Below are positions 9,410-18,256 of a stretch of 44,741 bases of DNA, piece after piece; the first letter of the stretch is position 1; each line of letters opens with the position of its first letter. This stretch comes from Streptomyces sp. GKU 895 (GTDB taxonomy: Bacteria > Actinomycetota > Actinomycetes > Streptomycetales > Streptomycetaceae), in the NCBI GenBank assembly GCA_002027195.1, contig MWJO01000071.1, positions 1 to 44,741 on the forward strand. Direction: 5' to 3'. The notes beneath the pieces were generated by a model that was not told the DNA's origin, did not search any database, and was given only the letters and a program-made list of their open reading frames with translations. The position numbers and the translations under genes were made by a program.

Positions 9410-10587
9410 GTTTGCGATCAGGGCTGAGAAGCTCGACGCCGGCGACGAACTGGCGGGCGTGCGCGGGAAGTTCGTGCTCGACGAGGTTGTCTACCTCGAC
9501 GGCAACTCGCTGGGCGCGCTGCCCGCCGCCGTCCCCGGGCGCGTCGAGGACGTGGTCCGGCGGCAGTGGGGCGAGCTGCGCATCCGGTCCTGGGACGAGA
9601 GCGGCTGGTGGACGGCGCCGGAGCGGATCGGCGACCGGATCGCTCCGCTGGTGGGTGCGGCGGCCGGGCAGATCGTGGTCGGCGACTCGACAAGTGTCAA
9701 TGTGTTCAAGGCGCTTGTGGGGGCGGTACGGCTGGCTGGGGCTGGTCGCGATGAGATCGTCGTCGACGCGACGACGTTCCCGACGGACGGGTACATCGCC
9801 GAGTCGGCGGCGCGGATGACCGGGTGCACGCTGCGTCCGGTGACGCCGGCCGAGGTGCCGGGCGTGCTGGGCGAGCGTACGGCGGCCGTGCTGCTGAACC
9901 ACGTCGACTACCGCACAGGCCGCCTGCACGACCTGCCCTCGCTCACGGCCGCCGTCCACGTGGCGGGGCGTGGCGGTCTGGGACCTGTGCCACAGCGCGG
10001 GCGCGCTGCCGGTCGGGCTCGACGAGCACGGGGTCGACCTCGCGGTCGGCTGCACGTACAAGTACCTGAACGGCGGCCCGGGTTCACCGGCGTACCTGTA
10101 TGTGCGCCGGGAGCTGCAGGACCGCTTCGACTCCCCGCTGCCGGGCTGGAACTCGCACGTGGAGCCCTTCGGAATGCGGGCCGCGTACGAACCGGCGGCG
10201 GGCGCGCTGCGCGGGCGGGTCGGTACGCCGGACATCCTCTCGATGCTGGCCCTGGAAGCGGCACTCGACGTCTGGGACGGGGTGTCGATCGAGGCGGTGC
10301 GGGCCAAGTCCCTTGCTCTGACGGACTTCTTCCTGGAGTGCGTGGCCGCCTACGCGCCCGCGGACCGGGTGGAGTCGGTGACGCCGGAGGCGCACGCGGA
10401 GCGCGGCAGCCAGGTGGCGTTGCGGTGCGACGACGCCGGGGACGTGATGAAGGAGCTGATCGCGCGGGGCGTGGTCGGCGACTTCCGGCATCCGGACGTG
10501 CTGCGGTTCGGGTTCACGCCGCTGTATGTCGGCTTCGGTGACGTGGAGCGGGCGGCACGGGTGCTGGGGGACGTGCTGGGCCGTTAG
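9402..10587 (+). CDS. kynU: Kynureninase, one apparent frameshift
   Basis: A PLP enzyme of fold type I that converts L-kynurenine to anthranilate and alanine (and 3-hydroxykynurenine to 3-hydroxyanthranilate). The cofactor lysine lies in CTYKYLNGGPG (Lys220 after correction). N-terminal YLDGNSLGALP and the WDLCHSAGA cofactor segment are typical. The reading frame changes in the GGGG run at 9965-9968; removing one G joins ..LTAAVHV(A)G to VAVWDLCHSAG and gives 394 residues, a normal length. The start lies inside the end of kynA, and the stop overlaps the end of the opposing TetR gene by 4 bp. No kynB-type formamidase lies in this transcript. Confidence 0.88.
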
Positions 10588-11222
10588 TCGTGCGTGTCGG
10601 GGGATGCGCCGGCCCGTTGGTCGTGTGTGTAGACCCCTGCTGTCGCGGCGGCGTGCGCGGCCCGTGCCGCGCGGTCGGCGGCGGCGGGGGTCGGGGGCGT
10701 TCCGGTGGTCAGCAGCGCGTAGTAGAGCGGTGCGGACACGGCTCGTACGACTTCCTCGGCGTCCGTGTCCGGTGGCAACTCCCCGCGTGCGACGCCCTGG
10801 TGGACGCAGGGGGCCCACTCGGCGACCCGGATGTCGTAGAACCGCCGCAGGGCGTGGGCGGTCCGTTCGTCGGAGGTGGCCGCGGCGATCACCGCGCGGA
10901 ACAGGGCGCCTTGGCGGGGGTCGGCGAGGGTGCGCTGGACGAGGCGGGCGTTGGCGCGGAGGTCGCCCAGCACGGTGCCGGTCTCCTCGCGGGGCAGCGA
11001 CTGATCGGCCATGTCGGCGAGCAGATCGGCGACCAGGCCGGTCACCGAGCCCCAGCGCCGGTAGACGGTCGTCTTGCCGACCTCGGCGCGGCGGGCCACG
11101 TCGGCGAGGTCGAGATGCGCGAACCCGTGCTCGGCGAGGACGTCGCCGGCCGCCCGCAGCACGGCCGCGCGGACACGGGCGGTACGCCCTCCGGGACGGA
11201 CGGTGCCGGGTTCGGCGGACAT
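10584..11222 (-). CDS. TetR family transcriptional regulator
   Basis: A 212-residue repressor-type protein. Residues about 15-65 form the TetR helix-turn-helix (AAVLRAAGDVLAEHGFAHLDLADVARRAEVGKT.. split here at GKTTVYRRW), and the rest is a TetR_C-like ligand domain. The ATG at 11222 is chosen over the one at 11234 because GGAGG lies 6 nt upstream. The gene faces the end of kynU and diverges from the alpha/beta hydrolase gene at 11431, so it probably controls its own promoter and that of the hydrolase. Control of kynAU is possible but not shown. The inducer is unknown. Confidence 0.88.
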   Translation of the reverse strand: MSAEPGTVRPGGRTARVRAAVLRAAGDVLAEHGFAHLDLADVARRAEVGKTTVYRRWGSVTGLVADLLADMADQSLPREETGTVLGDLRANARLVQRTLADPRQGALFRAVIAAATSDERTAHALRRFYDIRVAEWAPCVHQGVARGELPPDTDAEEVVRAVSAPLYYALLTTGTPPTPAAADRAARAAHAAATAGVYTHDQRAGASPDTHD

Positions 11223-11288
11223 ATCGGCCTCCATGGGGCGGTCGTGGGGACTGGGGTGGGGGATGTCCTGCGATAGGGGCTCAGCGTA

Positions 11289-11308
11289 ACGAAACAGCAG
11301 AACCGTTT
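11289..11308. promoter_or_regulatory. Candidate TetR operator
   Basis: ACGAAAC (11289-11295) and ACCGTTT (11302-11308) form an imperfect AAAC/GTTT dyad. It lies 67 bp upstream of the TetR start, in the 208-bp divergent region that runs to the hydrolase gene. Confidence 0.35.
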
Positions 11309-11430
11309 AACCCTCACCGAGCGTGACATCCCTGTGTCCGCGCACGTCACGGGCCTGATACCGTCCCCGCCAACAGTCGAATTCCCGTGAATTCTCATTC
11401 AATTGCGTTTCATCGCTGAGAGGTTGGAGC

Positions 11431-12342
11431 ATGCCCGACGACTCCGCAGCAGCCCGGGCCGCCGCCGAGGAGGAGTCGGCGTTCTCCCACCCGCCCGTCG
11501 ACCCCGACGTCAGCTCGGCGTACGGCGACCACCCCGACCAGGTGATCGACTTCTACGCCCCGAGGAGCGAGCTCCCGGCCGGGGTCCCGGCCCCCCTGGT
11601 CGTCGTGCTGCACGGCGGCGCGTGGCGGGCGCCGTACGACCGGCGGCACATCACCCCGTTCGCCGACTATCTGGCGCGGCGGGGGTTCGCCGTGGCGAAC
11701 GTCGAGTACCGGCGGGGTGCGTTGCTGCCGGGGCAGGACGCCTCCGGTGGTCCTGCGGGCGGTCCCGCGAGTGGTCCTGTGGCCGGACGGTGGCCGGACA
11801 CGTTCGACGACGTGGCCGCGGCGCTGGACGCGCTTCCCGGGCTCGTACGGGACGCCCTCCCGCAGGCCGACCCGCGGCGCACGGTGATCACCGGGCACTC
11901 GGCGGGCGGTCACCTGGCGCTGTGGGCCGCGGCCCGGCACGTCCTGCCGCCCGACTCCGGGTGGCGCGTGGACCGGCCCCCGCCGCTGCGCGGTGTGGTG
12001 GCGCTGGCCCCGATCGCGGACTTCACGATGGCGGAGAAGCTGGGCGTGTGCGGTGGCGCCTCGCTGCAACTCCTGGGCGGCGAGGACCACTTCGCGTCCC
12101 GCCAGCCGTATGCCGATCCGGCCCTGCTGCTGCCGACGGGCATCGCGACGACCCTGGTGCAGGGGCGTACGGACGACGTGGTGCCGCAGGCGGTGGCCGA
12201 GGCGTACGCGGACGCGGCGGCCAAGGCGGGGGAGGTGGTGGGGGTGACGCTGCTGGAGGACGTCGGCCACTTCCCGCTGATCGATCCGGCGGCGGACGCG
12301 TGTGCGGTGGTGGCGGAGGAGATCGCGCAGTTGGCGTGGTGA
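11431..12342 (+). CDS. Alpha/beta hydrolase, candidate arylformamidase
   Basis: A 303-residue esterase/lipase-fold protein with the oxyanion-hole motif HGGAW at 61-65 and the nucleophile elbow GHSAGGH with Ser157. The acid is probably in QGRTDDVV and the histidine is in DVGHFPLI near the C-terminus. HGGAW/GHSAGG hydrolases of this kind include eukaryotic-type kynurenine formamidases and some bacterial formamidases. Because the neighbours are kynA and kynU and no KynB is present, I infer that it may hydrolyse N-formylkynurenine. A general carboxylesterase remains possible. It diverges from the TetR gene. Confidence 0.75.
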   Translation: MPDDSAAARAAAEEESAFSHPPVDPDVSSAYGDHPDQVIDFYAPRSELPAGVPAPLVVVLHGGAWRAPYDRRHITPFADYLARRGFAVANVEYRRGALLPGQDASGGPAGGPASGPVAGRWPDTFDDVAAALDALPGLVRDALPQADPRRTVITGHSAGGHLALWAAARHVLPPDSGWRVDRPPPLRGVVALAPIADFTMAEKLGVCGGASLQLLGGEDHFASRQPYADPALLLPTGIATTLVQGRTDDVVPQAVAEAYADAAAKAGEVVGVTLLEDVGHFPLIDPAADACAVVAEEIAQLAW

Positions 12343-12381
12343 CGGGAGGGCGGCGGGGTGTGGTGAGGGGTTCCCTTTCAT

Positions 12382-12397
12382 ACCCGTAGTACCTGAG
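12382..12397 (+). promoter_or_regulatory. Motif shared by the two two-component transcription units, copy 1
   Basis: ACCCGTAGTACCTGAG lies 111 bp upstream of the 12508 start. It differs at one position from the copy at 16812-16827, which precedes the paralogous kinase/regulator pair. CGTAG and CTACG also flank it as a 5-bp dyad with a 10-nt spacer. Confidence 0.5.
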
Positions 12398-12507
12398 AGC
12401 TACGCCGGAGGTGAGCTCCCCGGCGGGACGCGGACGAGGCGTCCGGATCCGTAATTTCCCAGTCAGTCGGGCCCGAGGGACGGGCGGACCGGGAGGGGGA
12501 GACGGAC

Positions 12508-13524
12508 GTGGGGCTTTCGATCAACCGGCGGGGGTCGCGGGCGGGCGTAACGCCCCTGTCCGCACCCCCGCCCCGCCGCACCCACACCTGGCGCCGAGGC
12601 ATCCTCGCGACCCTCATCGCGGCCGCCGTGGTACTGCCCCTCTCCGCCGCGGCTCGCCCGGAGATCCCGGCACCGGTTCCTGCAACGCTCCCCCCACTGA
12701 CGGCGTCGACGTTGGACACCGCCTACGCGGCCAACAGAGCCAACGCCGCCGAGGCGTCCCGCATGGCCGCCGCCCACGGCGACACGCACCGCGCCGCAGC
12801 CGACCGCTCCCTGGCCGCCCCCACCCGCCACCTCCTCCGCTTCGACGGCCGAGGCGAGGGCCAAGTCACCGAGGTCTTCGGCGACTTGCCCCACGCCGAC
12901 CACATCGCCGTCCTCGTCCCCGGCTCCGACACCTCCCTCGACACCTACGACCGCTTCCGTGCCGAAGCGACCGCCCTCCAACACGAGCTGAACCGCACCG
13001 ACCCCCGCACCGCCGTCATCGCCTGGCTCGGCTACCAGACCCCGGACACCATCAGCACGACGGTCACGACCACCGGCAGGGCCGACCAAGCGGCCCCGCG
13101 GCTACGGCAGTTCATACGCCGGCTCCGAGGCATCGTCGGCCCGCACAGCACCGTCTCCCTCCTCTGCCATTCCTACGGCTCGGTCGTCTGCGCCCGCGCC
13201 GCCACCGACCTGGACGCGACCGACCTCGTCCTCCTCGGCAGTCCCGGCACCGGCGCCGGCACCGCCGCCGCCCTGCACACCCGCGCCCGCGTCTGGGCGG
13301 CCCGCGGCACCGACGACTGGGTGGCGGACGTACCGCACATCAAGACGGACCTCTTCGGCACGACCGTCGGCTTCGGCACCGACCCCATGTCCCCGTCCTT
13401 CGGCGCGAACCGCTTCGAGGCAGGCGACGGCGGCCACAGCGACTACTTCGACCCCGGCTCGGCCTCGCTGACCAACCTGGCCCGGATCGTCCTGGGCGAG
13501 ACCTCGGAGGTGACCCGTGCGTGA
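12508..13524 (+). CDS. Alpha/beta hydrolase (DUF1023-like), exported or membrane-anchored
   Basis: A 338-residue protein with a basic N-terminus and one hydrophobic segment at about 30-50 (ILATLIAAAVVLPLSAAA) that acts as signal peptide or anchor. A DUF1023-type hydrolase domain follows. The strand-turn ..VAVLVPGSDTSLDTYDRF and the nucleophile elbow CHSYGS with Ser222 are visible, and GGHSDYFDP near the C-terminus probably supplies the histidine. The GTG at 12508 is preceded by GGGAGGGGGA. It is the first gene of a coupled set: its stop overlaps the acyltransferase start, which overlaps the sensor kinase, which overlaps the regulator. Substrate unknown. Confidence 0.8.
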   Translation: MGLSINRRGSRAGVTPLSAPPPRRTHTWRRGILATLIAAAVVLPLSAAARPEIPAPVPATLPPLTASTLDTAYAANRANAAEASRMAAAHGDTHRAAADRSLAAPTRHLLRFDGRGEGQVTEVFGDLPHADHIAVLVPGSDTSLDTYDRFRAEATALQHELNRTDPRTAVIAWLGYQTPDTISTTVTTTGRADQAAPRLRQFIRRLRGIVGPHSTVSLLCHSYGSVVCARAATDLDATDLVLLGSPGTGAGTAAALHTRARVWAARGTDDWVADVPHIKTDLFGTTVGFGTDPMSPSFGANRFEAGDGGHSDYFDPGSASLTNLARIVLGETSEVTRA

Positions 13525-14718
13525 CCTGCCCCAGATACGCGAGGCACTCAAGGACGGCGCCGCCCGCGTTCACGCAGCGACCCCCACCGACCGGGACAGG
13601 GCCGTGGACGCCCTGCGGGCCCTCGCGATCCTCGGCGTGGTCCTCGGCCACTGGCTGGTGACCGCCCTGGTGGCGGACGGCCGGACCCTGCGCACGGCGA
13701 GCCCGTTGCAGCACATGCCCTGGCTGGCCCCGATCTCCTGGGCGTTCCAGACGCTGGCGGTGTTCTTCCTGGTCGGCGGGCATGTGGCGACCAGGAGTCT
13801 CACCGCCGCCAGAGCCCGCCGGACGACGTACGGCGCCTGGCTGACCGCTCGGCTGTCCCGGCTGTTCAAGCCGGTCGCGGCCGTCCTCACCCTGTGGACG
13901 GTGGCGGCGGCCGGACTGCTCCTGACCGGCGCGGAGTTCGGCACCGTCCACACCCTCGTCAAACTGGCGCTGTCGCCCCTGTGGTTCCTCCTGGTGTTCG
14001 CCGCGCTCACGGCGGCGACCCCGCTGCTGACCCGGCTGAGCCCGCTGTGGCCGCTCGCCGTCGTCCTCCACGTCGACCTGATCCGCTTCGGCCTCGGCGG
14101 CCCGTCCTGGCTCGGCTGGCTCAACGAGGCCGCGGGCTGGCTGGTGCCGTTCACGCTGGGCGCGGCCTGGACGCGCGGTGAGCTGGAGCGGCGCCGGGCG
14201 GGGTGGATCCTGCTGGCGGGCGCGCGGCGGCGACGGCGGCACTCGTGGCGTGGGCCGGATACCCGGCGTCGATGGTCGGCGTGCCCGGCGCCGCGGTGTC
14301 CAACCTGAGCCCGCCGACGCTGGCCGCCGTCACCTTCGGCCTGGCCCAGTGCGGGCTGGCCCTGCTGCTGCGCGACCGGCTGCGCACGGCGATGCGCCGG
14401 CCGTTCGGCTGGGCGGCGGTCGCCCTGGTGAACCTCTCCGCGATGACGATCTTCCTGTGGCATCAGACGGCGCTGATGGCGACCACGGCCACCGGGCGCC
14501 TCGCCGGGCGCCTCCCGGGCCTGCACACCGTCCCGGACGGCCTCGGCTGGGTCGCGGCGCGGCTGGCCTGGCTGCCGGTGTTCGCCGCCGTCCTCGCCGT
14601 CTGCTGGACGGCGTTCCGAGGCTACGAGCAGGGGCGACGGCGGGGTGCGAGAACCCGGGTGGTGCGGACCGGCCACCCGTCCGAGCGGGGTACGGCGAGG
14701 GAGATACGGCATGTCTAG
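13517..14718 (+). CDS. Membrane acyltransferase family 3, one apparent frameshift
   Basis: The N-terminal DRAVDALRALAILGVVLGHW with its conserved His, and about ten hydrophobic helices, mark an acyltransferase-3 (OafA/NodX-type) membrane enzyme, which moves acyl groups to extracytoplasmic sugars or other acceptors. The frame changes at about 14222, where ..GWILLAG is followed by GCGCGG instead of the expected GGCGCGG; one G restored gives 400 residues ending at 14718. GTG 13517 has GGAGG 6 nt upstream and lies inside the end of the hydrolase gene. The last codons contain the ATG of the sensor kinase. Acceptor and donor are unknown. Confidence 0.75.
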
Positions 14719-16108
14719 GCTGAGCCGCGTGACGGAAACGGGGATCCAACACGTGGTCAGGGCCTGGGCGCTGCGCTGGCTGCGCACACTGCGCGACGAC
14801 CTGCGGACCACCCACGCGGATCCGCTGCCCCCCTCGGTCTGGGTGCGCTGGCTGCCGCACGGGCTGCTGTGGCTGGCCGCGTTCGGCGTCACGCTCGGCG
14901 CCGTCGCCCAGCTCGGCGACCAGGGCTCGTTGCAGTCCACCTGGGCGTTCGTCATCGGGCTCGCCCAGGGCGGCGCGGTCGTCCTCGCGATGTGGCGCCC
15001 GATACCGGCGTGGTGGCTGTCCCTGGTGGCCACCGTGGTGGGTGCCGTGGCCGTGCACGGCAAGCTGGGGGGCCCGGCGGGGGGTTTCACCTGGCCTTGG
15101 ACGGCGGCCGGGATCATCGCCCATCTGCTGGTGCTCCTGCTGCTGACCCTGCGCGTCCGCACCCGGGTCGCCATGGAGGCGCTGGCGCTGACCGTACTCG
15201 CCACCTATGTCCTGCAAGGCCTGTGGGGCGGTCCGGACTACACGCCCACCGGTGTGATCGCGGTCATCCTCTCCGGGATCGTCGTGCTTCTCGGCGCCGC
15301 CCTGCGCGGTCGCCGCGAGGCCCGCGCGCAGCTCGTCGAGCAGACGTCGCTCACCGCCGAGGAACGCGCCCGGCGCACACTGCTGGAGGAGCGCAGCCGG
15401 ATCGCCCGCGAGCTGCACGACGTGGTCGCCCACCACATGTCGGTGATCTCCATCCAGGCCCAGGTCGCCCCGCACCTGGTCGAGAACCCGTCCGACGAGC
15501 TCAAGGAGAACCTGGAGGGCATCCGGGAGAACGCGCTGGAGGCGCTCACCGAACTCCGCCGGGTGCTGGGCGTGCTGCGCTCCGAGCACCCCGACACCCC
15601 GGACCCCGTCGGCGCGCCCGGCACCGACACCGGCACCGCCCCGCACACCCCGCAGCCCACCCTCGACCGGCTCGACGCCCTGGTGGAGAACACCCGGGCG
15701 GCCGGGCTGACCGTCCGGGTCGAGGTCCAGGGCACCCGCGGGCAGCTGCCGCAGGGCGTGGAGCTGTCGGCGTACCGGATCGTGCAGGAGGCGCTGAGCA
15801 ACGTCCTGCGTCACGCCCCCGGGGCGACGGCCGCCGTGCGGCTGGTCCACCACAAGCACGGCGTGGACGTGCGGGTCACCAACTCGCCGCCCACCGGCCG
15901 GGTCCCGCTCTCCCGCGGTGCCGGCCACGGCCTGCTCGGCATGCGGGAGCGGGCCGCGATGCTCGGCGGCACGCTGCGCGCGGGGGCGGCACCCGACGGC
16001 GGCTTCGAGGTCGCCGCGTACCTGCCGACGTCACCCCCGTGGGCCGAGGCCTCCGCCGTCGGCTCCGCCTCCGCTCCCTCCCCCGACCCCAAGGACGGCA
16101 CCGTATGA
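14711..16108 (+). CDS. Two-component sensor histidine kinase, NarL-partner type (pair 1)
   Basis: A 465-residue membrane kinase. Residues about 45-200 contain some six hydrophobic helices with short loops and no large extracellular domain, so sensing is likely within or near the membrane. The HisKA_3 dimerisation helix ERSRIARELHDVVAHHMSV carries phospho-acceptor His236. The ATPase domain has YRIVQEALSNVLRHAPG (N box) and GAGHGLLGMRERAAML (G box). ATG 14711 overlaps the acyltransferase stop and has a GGGAG site 7-8 nt upstream. Its stop overlaps the regulator start as ATGA. It is closely similar to the kinase at 16895 over the H and N boxes. Confidence 0.9.
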   Translation: MSRLSRVTETGIQHVVRAWALRWLRTLRDDLRTTHADPLPPSVWVRWLPHGLLWLAAFGVTLGAVAQLGDQGSLQSTWAFVIGLAQGGAVVLAMWRPIPAWWLSLVATVVGAVAVHGKLGGPAGGFTWPWTAAGIIAHLLVLLLLTLRVRTRVAMEALALTVLATYVLQGLWGGPDYTPTGVIAVILSGIVVLLGAALRGRREARAQLVEQTSLTAEERARRTLLEERSRIARELHDVVAHHMSVISIQAQVAPHLVENPSDELKENLEGIRENALEALTELRRVLGVLRSEHPDTPDPVGAPGTDTGTAPHTPQPTLDRLDALVENTRAAGLTVRVEVQGTRGQLPQGVELSAYRIVQEALSNVLRHAPGATAAVRLVHHKHGVDVRVTNSPPTGRVPLSRGAGHGLLGMRERAAMLGGTLRAGAAPDGGFEVAAYLPTSPPWAEASAVGSASAPSPDPKDGTV

Positions 16109-16782
16109 CGAGCAGCAGCCCCATCCGTGTCCTCATCGCCGACGACCAGCAGATGGTCCGGCAGGGCTTCACCGTGCTGCTCAACACCCAGCCCGACATC
16201 GAGGTGGTCGGACAGGCGGTCGACGGTCTGGACGCGGTGAAGCAGGTCGCGGAGCTGGCCCCGGACGTGGTGCTGATGGACATCCGGATGCCGGAGCTCG
16301 GCGGGATCGAGGCCACCCGCCGGATCACCGAGGCGACCCCGCAGATCAGAGTGCTGGTGCTGACGACGTTCGACCTCGACGAGTACGTGTACGAGGCGCT
16401 GCGCGCGGGTGCCTCGGGCTTCCTGCTGAAGGACGCCTCCGCCGACCAGCTCGCGGAGGCGGTGCGGGTGGTGGCGGCCGGTGACGCGCTGCTCGCGCCC
16501 GGCATCACCCGACGGCTGATCACCGAGTTCTCCCGTCTCGACAACCGCCCCAGGCCCCCGTTGAAGGAACGCGTGGGTGATCTGACCGAGCGGGAGACGG
16601 AGGTGCTGGCGCTGATCGCGCAGGGTTTGTCGAACGCGGAGATCGCGCAGCGGCTGGTGGTGGCCGAGCAGACGGTGAAGACGCACGTGGGCCGGATTCT
16701 GGTGAAGCTGGGGCTCAGGGACCGGACGCAGGCGGCGGTGTTCGCGTACGAGTCGGGGCTGGTGCGGCCGTCGGGGTACTGA
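16105..16782 (+). CDS. NarL/FixJ family response regulator (pair 1)
   Basis: A 225-residue regulator. The receiver domain (residues 7-125) has the acidic pair IADDQ, phospho-acceptor Asp59 (VVLMDIRMPE), the switch Thr in VLTTFD and Lys in FLLKDAS. The LuxR-type helix-turn-helix (about 155-218) reads LTERETEVLALIAQGLSNAEIA and QTVKTHVGRILVKLG. It should be phosphorylated by the coupled kinase. It is nearly collinear with the regulator at 18253, so DNA specificity may overlap, which fits the motif shared by the two promoters. Confidence 0.93.
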   Translation: MTSSSPIRVLIADDQQMVRQGFTVLLNTQPDIEVVGQAVDGLDAVKQVAELAPDVVLMDIRMPELGGIEATRRITEATPQIRVLVLTTFDLDEYVYEALRAGASGFLLKDASADQLAEAVRVVAAGDALLAPGITRRLITEFSRLDNRPRPPLKERVGDLTERETEVLALIAQGLSNAEIAQRLVVAEQTVKTHVGRILVKLGLRDRTQAAVFAYESGLVRPSGY

Positions 16783-16811
16783 CCGGCACCGGCGGCGGGT
16801 CGCTCTTCGCC

Positions 16812-16827
16812 ACCCGTAGTACTTGAG
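16812..16827 (+). promoter_or_regulatory. Motif shared by the two two-component transcription units, copy 2
   Basis: ACCCGTAGTACTTGAG, 83 bp upstream of the GTG at 16895, matches 15 of 16 bases of the copy at 12382. It contains the palindrome AGTACT. Confidence 0.5.
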
Positions 16828-16881
16828 GGGGAGGCGCAGGGACCCCTCTCACTGGTGACGACGTGCACCCCCGCCCACGCC

Positions 16882-16887
16882 TACCGT
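16882..16887 (+). promoter_or_regulatory. Putative -10 element, leaderless mRNA
   Basis: TACCGT ends exactly 7 nt before the GTG at 16895 and no ribosome-binding site precedes that codon. A leaderless start is the simplest reading. Confidence 0.5.
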
Positions 16888-16894
16888 TTTCATC

Positions 16895-18256
16895 GTGACC
16901 GAGACGACCGAGACGCACACGACGCCGCCGCACGGGGGCGGATACGACGCGTACAAGCCACGCAGCCCTGAGGTGCGGGCCGCCCTGGACGCCCTGCGGG
17001 GCCTGCGCCAGGACCTGTTCCACGACGCCTTCGCCTACCGCCCGCTGCCCCGCATGGCGGTGGACGGCCCGCTCACCCGCCGGCTGTCCGGCAGGGTGCG
17101 GCAGTATGCGGCCTGGAGCCCGCACGCGATGGTGGCGGCGGCGGGCGTGATGGCCCTGTTCAGTGCCTGGGCGAGCGGCCAGGGCACCGTGTCGGCGATG
17201 CTGTGCGGCCTGTTCGCGCTGGCGCCGGTGCTGGTCACGCTGATCAGGCCGGTGGGCGCGTTCTGGCTCTCGCTGGCTTCGACGACCGCCGTCGCCGTGC
17301 TGGGCACCTCCTGGTCCAACTGGCCTTGGCTGCCGGGCAGTTTCATCTCCCATCTGACGGTGCTGACGGTCGTGGCGATACGCACCCGGCCGCGCACGGC
17401 GGCATGGATGTGGGTGCTGACGGCGGTGTACGGCTTCGTCTCCGAGACCGTCTTCGGCTGGGGCCACTACGCCACGAACACCGGCCCCATGCTGGTCGTC
17501 TCCGCGATGGCCCTGCTCGTCGTCACGGTCTGGCAGATACGCCGGACCGCCGAGCGGGAGGTGACCGCCCAGCAGACGGTGACGGCGCACGAGCGGTCCA
17601 AGCGCACCCTGCTGGAGGAGCGCTCCACGATCGCCCGCGAGCTGCACGACGTGGTCGCCCACCACATGTCGGTGGTCGCCATCCAGGCCGAGGCGGCGCC
17701 CTACCGGGTGGAGAACCCGCCGCCGGAGCTGGAGCGGGCGTTCGCGACGATCCGCGAGAACGCGGTGGCGGCGCTCACGGAACTCCGCCGTGTGCTGGGC
17801 GTGGTCCGCGCCGAGGACTACGAGGCCCCGGACGCCCCGCAGCCCACGCTCGCCGACCTCGACGGGCTGCTGGCCAACGTGCGGGACACGGGACTGAGCG
17901 TGCGGAAGACGGTGACGGGCGCGGTGCGTGAGCTGCCGCAGGGGGTGGAGCTGTCGGCGTACCGCATCGTCCAGGAGGCGCTGAGCAACACGCTGCGGCA
18001 CGCGCCGGGCGCGGCCGCGCAGGTGGAGATCGGTTACGTCCTGGGCGGGCTGGGCCTGCGCATAGTCAACGGTCCGCCACCGGCCGGGGCGCTGCTCAAG
18101 CCGTCTCCCGGCGCCGGCCACGGCATCACGGGGATGCGGGAGCGCGTCTCGATGCTGAACGGCGAGATGACGGCGGGCGCGACGGACGAGGGGGGTTACG
18201 AGGTGGCGGTGTACCTGCCGGTGCCGAGTACGAGTGCGAGCGAGGGTGGCGCATGA
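16895..18256 (+). CDS. Two-component sensor histidine kinase, NarL-partner type (pair 2)
   Basis: A 453-residue kinase, paralogous to the one at 14711. A polar N-terminal stretch of about 75 residues precedes six hydrophobic helices (about 70-220). The HisKA_3 helix STIARELHDVVAHHMSV carries His251, and the ATPase domain has YRIVQEALSNTLRHAPG and GAGHGITGMRERVSML. No extracellular sensor domain is present. The stop overlaps the regulator start as ATGA. Duplication of a kinase-regulator pair followed by divergence of the N-terminus is the likely origin. Confidence 0.9.
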   Translation: MTETTETHTTPPHGGGYDAYKPRSPEVRAALDALRGLRQDLFHDAFAYRPLPRMAVDGPLTRRLSGRVRQYAAWSPHAMVAAAGVMALFSAWASGQGTVSAMLCGLFALAPVLVTLIRPVGAFWLSLASTTAVAVLGTSWSNWPWLPGSFISHLTVLTVVAIRTRPRTAAWMWVLTAVYGFVSETVFGWGHYATNTGPMLVVSAMALLVVTVWQIRRTAEREVTAQQTVTAHERSKRTLLEERSTIARELHDVVAHHMSVVAIQAEAAPYRVENPPPELERAFATIRENAVAALTELRRVLGVVRAEDYEAPDAPQPTLADLDGLLANVRDTGLSVRKTVTGAVRELPQGVELSAYRIVQEALSNTLRHAPGAAAQVEIGYVLGGLGLRIVNGPPPAGALLKPSPGAGHGITGMRERVSMLNGEMTAGATDEGGYEVAVYLPVPSTSASEGGA

